From: an uncultured Chlamydiae bacterium
GTDB lineage: Bacteria > Chlamydiota > Chlamydiia > Chlamydiales > SM23-39
Direction: 5' to 3'
Length of the DNA stretch: 6,508 bases
Assembly: GCA_903909295.1 (NCBI GenBank)
Contig: CAIVVG010000197.1
Location: 1 to 6,508 of the forward strand
Shown here: piece after piece, positions 4,816 to 6,508 of the stretch
How the letters are laid out: each line of letters starts with the position of its first letter
Position numbering within the stretch: the stretch's first letter is position 1
Program-made: the position numbers and the translations under genes
The notes under the pieces: generated by a model
Database searches by the model: none
What the model was told of the DNA's origin: nothing
What the model saw: the letters and a program-made list of their open reading frames with translations, nothing else

Positions 4816-5598
4816 CTAACGAACAAGCATGAAAACGCCGGTGATGCCGAGCATGGAGGCGAAGACTTTTTGGATTTTGTCTTTGGGGAGGGTGCGGGCG
4901 AGGCGAACGCCGAGGCGGGCGGTGGTGAGAGAGCCGAGGCTGACGGCGAGGAAGGCGGGGATCTCGATGTAGCCGAATGTGTGGGGGAGTTCAGGGATGT
5001 CCCAGGCGATGAAGAGGTAGGTGATAGAGCCGACAAGCGCGCTAAAGAGGGTGGCGGCAGACGAGGTGGCGATGGCGTTGATGAGGGGGGTGTTGTAGGC
5101 GAGGAGGAGGGGGACGATGAAAATACCGCCGCCGACTCCGAGGAGGCTCGAGAGGGCTCCGATGACGAGGCCGAAGAGGGCGAGGGTGGACGTGGGGCGG
5201 TCTCCGAGGTGGGGTTGGGGGAGGCGGGGGAAGAAGAAGTAGAGGCCAAAGAGGATCGCCATCGAGCCGAAAAGGATTCGGAGCCAGGTACTTGGGATAT
5301 ATTGTACGGCGATGGCTCCGGCAACGCATCCGATGAGGAGTCCAGGGGTTAGCTCCAAGAGGGGAGTGGGGAGGATGTTCTGTTTTTGCTGGTGGGCCCA
5401 GGTGGAGACGAGGGCGGTGACCGAGGTGGCGGCGAGGGAGGTGCAGATGGAGACTTGGATGATTTGTTCGGGGGGAATAGGGGAGAGGTAGAGGTAGGTG
5501 TAATAGAGGACGGGGACCGTGACAATCCCGCCGCCGATTCCTAAGAGTCCGGCACATAGGCCACTGAGCATGCCGCTGAGGATGAATATAAGGAGCAT
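4816..5598 (-). CDS. TauE/SafE-family membrane exporter (260 aa)
   Basis: This is an inner-membrane permease of the TauE/SafE (formerly DUF81) family, whose members are linked to export or uptake of sulfite, sulfoacetate and other small organosulfur or organic anions. The substrate here cannot be read from sequence. The protein is very hydrophobic with about seven or eight membrane segments. Its two halves carry the family's repeated signature: GLLGIGGGIVTVPVL at 17-31 and SLLGVGGGIFIVPLL at 151-165. Each is followed by a Ser/Thr-Ala-rich helix (TSLAATSVTALVS and TSSAATLFSALVGS). Length is normal for the family. The start is ATG at 5598, with AAGGA seven bases upstream; the in-frame TTG at 5634 would add 12 polar residues and is probably not used. 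The coding strand is C-rich and clearly more GC-rich than the spacers on both sides. It is divergent from the lipoprotein gene, with 78 bp between starts, and is not obviously linked in function to the LRR genes. Confidence 0.92.
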   Translation of the reverse strand: MLLIFILSGMLSGLCAGLLGIGGGIVTVPVLYYTYLYLSPIPPEQIIQVSICTSLAATSVTALVSTWAHQQKQNILPTPLLELTPGLLIGCVAGAIAVQYIPSTWLRILFGSMAILFGLYFFFPRLPQPHLGDRPTSTLALFGLVIGALSSLLGVGGGIFIVPLLLAYNTPLINAIATSSAATLFSALVGSITYLFIAWDIPELPHTFGYIEIPAFLAVSLGSLTTARLGVRLARTLPKDKIQKVFASMLGITGVFMLVR

Positions 5599-5605
5599 AA
5601 CTGTA

Positions 5606-5610
5606 TCCTT
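5606..5610 (-). promoter_or_regulatory. Shine-Dalgarno AAGGA of the TauE/SafE gene
   Basis: AAGGA lies seven bases before the ATG at 5598 and supports that start over the in-frame TTG at 5634. The TTG belongs to a perfect TTGACA (5634-5629), which looks like a -35 box. However, no acceptable -10 follows at 16-18 bp, and that position overlaps the ribosome binding site. Confidence 0.65.
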
Positions 5611-5660
5611 AATTAATTTAGGCTTGCTTGTCAACCGCCCGTTAGAGTATTTGGCTAAAG

Positions 5661-5668
5661 AAGAGGGG
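5661..5668 (+). promoter_or_regulatory. Shine-Dalgarno AAGAGGGG of the lipoprotein gene
   Basis: This purine run ends eight bases before the ATG at 5677. It supports that start over the in-frame GTG at 5668, which overlaps the run. No convincing -10/-35 pair for the plus strand was found in the 78-bp divergent spacer. Confidence 0.6.
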
Positions 5669-5676
5669 TGTGTACT

Positions 5677-6282
5677 ATGAGAAGTTCTTGGATTGCAGCA
5701 TTTGTCTTCCTAACGGGCTGTTGTTCGACCAGTATGGGATTGAGCACTTTGTCCGATTCGGAGACGAATATTTCGAATTTGACGCAGGTGTACAGGGGGA
5801 TGACGCAAGGAGAGGTCCTTCGTGCAATGCGCCACCCGTATGAGTACAATACAGTCTCTATTGGGGAGGATGTCTACGACATTTGGTTTTATGTCACTTC
5901 TCCAACCATTTTGGGACAGAGCCGGATGGTCCCCCAAAATCTCACACCGCTGGTATTTAAAAATGGAATTTTGATTGGCCGTGGGTACAATGCTTATGAC
6001 GCCATTCTTGTGAAGAGGAATGCTCCTCCGAAGGAGCCCGCCGCGAAAAAGCACAGAGAGAACAAAGCTTTAGAAAAGAGCTTGGAAGCGATGAATAAGA
6101 GGAGCGACCCGCCGCCCCCTCCGATGACGAGGACGTTGGATGAGGAAGTGCCTCCCGATGAAGACAATCCGGGTGACCATCCTGAAAAAACCCCTGAGAA
6201 GCCTGAGAAGAAAAAGGCTTTTGATAAAGAGGGGAATCGGATGAATGAAGATGCCTCGGAGCAAGATTTTGACTACTGGTGA
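5677..6282 (+). CDS. BamE/DUF3192-like lipoprotein with charged proline-rich tail (201 aa)
   Basis: This is a predicted lipoprotein. A short signal peptide (MRSSWIAAFVFLTG) ends in an LTGC lipobox, with lipidated Cys at residue 15. Residues 35-107 resemble the SmpA/OmlA (BamE) and DUF3192 fold: YRGMTQGEVLRAMRHPYEYN, then VYDIWFYVTSP, then LTPLVFKNGILIGRGYNAYD, which matches the family's 'GMtxxeVlxxhGxP ... W.Y ... pLvFxnGxLxGwG' pattern. Residues 115-201 are low-complexity, Lys/Glu/Asp/Pro-rich, with a five-proline run at 145-149 and an acidic C-terminus ending DFDYW. This tail is not part of the family and is probably disordered. The start ATG at 5677 has AAGAGGGG eight bases upstream; a GTG at 5668 overlaps that site and is less likely. 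The symporter begins two bases after the stop, so the pair is probably translationally coupled. BamE-like proteins assist outer-membrane protein assembly, but this one need not share that role. Confidence 0.82.
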   Translation: MRSSWIAAFVFLTGCCSTSMGLSTLSDSETNISNLTQVYRGMTQGEVLRAMRHPYEYNTVSIGEDVYDIWFYVTSPTILGQSRMVPQNLTPLVFKNGILIGRGYNAYDAILVKRNAPPKEPAAKKHRENKALEKSLEAMNKRSDPPPPPMTRTLDEEVPPDEDNPGDHPEKTPEKPEKKKAFDKEGNRMNEDASEQDFDYW

Positions 6283-6284
6283 AC

Positions 6285-6508
6285 ATGCGCTTTAGTTTGG
6301 GCTATCAGGTTGTCATCGCGATTTTGGCGGGGATTTTCTGTGGGCTCTTTTTCGGACCTCTTTGCAATATCGTAAAGCCTGTCGGCGACATCTATATCAT
6401 GTTGCTCCAGATGATTGCGCTCCCATACATCTCTTTTTCGTTGATCCATGGATTGGGATCGATCTCTCCTGCCAATGGAAAAAAACTCTTCGTTTCGGGC
6501 TGGGCCTA
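6285..6508 (+). CDS. Sodium:dicarboxylate (DAACS) symporter, N-terminal part, runs off the window
   Basis: This is a partial gene, with the first 74 codons present. The protein starts MRFSLGYQVVIAILAGIFCG, a first membrane helix with the Gly pattern typical of glutamate/aspartate:cation symporters. It continues VKPVGDIYIMLLQMIALPYI and SFSLIHGLGSI, matching the conserved second-helix motif 'GxxFlxLlkMhhxPLhfxShhxGi'. Members take up dicarboxylates or dicarboxylic amino acids with Na+ or H+ across the inner membrane. The transport motifs that define substrate lie beyond the window. The ATG follows the lipoprotein stop by two bases and has only a weak GGTG before it, which fits translational coupling with that gene. 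Confidence 0.85.
   Translation, partial: MRFSLGYQVVIAILAGIFCGLFFGPLCNIVKPVGDIYIMLLQMIALPYISFSLIHGLGSISPANGKKLFVSGWA

Noticed and set aside
4740..5324. Minus-strand Ser/Pro-rich open frame of 194 codons, and a similar Pro/Arg-rich one at 5042-5557
   Set aside because: Both are out-of-frame readings of the TauE/SafE gene with low-complexity text and no domain; the gene in the correct frame has clear family motifs.
4870..5352. Long plus-strand open frame (160 codons, acidic Gly/Glu/Asp-rich)
   Set aside because: It lies antisense inside the well-supported TauE/SafE gene. Its low-complexity composition is what the C-rich coding strand produces on the other strand.
5599..5634. In-frame TTG start at 5634 for the exporter, and TTGACA at 5629-5634 as a full promoter
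   Set aside because: The ATG at 5598 has a good ribosome binding site, and the extra 12 residues would be polar. The TTGACA has no acceptable -10 box at the right distance.
5957..6286. Minus-strand open frames antisense to the lipoprotein
   Set aside because: Low-complexity Ser/Pro/His text complementary to the Lys/Glu-rich tail of the lipoprotein, with no support for translation.

Overview
The window looks like a piece of a bacterial chromosome with mid-range GC content. The best guess for the host is an environmental (amoeba-associated) member of the Chlamydiota, for example a Parachlamydia, Waddlia or Estrella relative. The guess rests on three tandem leucine-rich-repeat proteins of the 'ITDAGLAHL' type with an F-box-like N-terminus. 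Such families are known to be expanded in those organisms. No rRNA, tRNA or other phylogenetic marker is present, so the assignment is an inference.

Layout. Positions 1-120 hold no gene I can name; they contain a GC-rich hairpin that may be a weak terminator. From 121 to 4668 four genes lie head to tail on the minus strand, in transcription order: LRR protein A (3610-4668), LRR protein B (2163-3530), LRR protein C (1276-2148) and an unrelated protein of unknown function (121-1236) with an HDAMHH motif. Spacings are 79, 14 and 39 bp with no convincing terminator between them, so they may form one transcription unit. A good sigma70-type promoter (TTGAAA, 17 bp, TACAAT) precedes LRR protein A, followed by a leader of about 95 nt that can fold into nested stems. 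Next on the minus strand, upstream of that promoter, is a TauE/SafE-family membrane exporter (4816-5598). Divergent from it on the plus strand are a BamE/DUF3192-like lipoprotein (5677-6282) and, two bases after its stop codon, the start of a sodium:dicarboxylate (DAACS) symporter that runs off the window (6285 onward).

How the genes may work together. The three LRR proteins are paralogues. Each has a Ser/Thr-containing N-terminus without a signal peptide, a shared domain of about 80 residues that opens with an F-box-like 'QLPxxxxGxLSxFL' stretch, a variable number of 23-24-residue LRRs of the cysteine-containing (FBXL/AMN1-like) type, and a shared C-terminal cap. This is the expected architecture of secreted effectors that mimic host F-box substrate receptors of SCF ubiquitin ligases, but secretion and ubiquitin-ligase binding are inferred. 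The 371-residue protein at the end of the cluster may travel with them, function unknown. The right-hand third is ordinary envelope and transport gene content. The most interesting material is the LRR cluster with its shared N-terminal domain, followed by the unknown HDAMHH protein and the structured leader.
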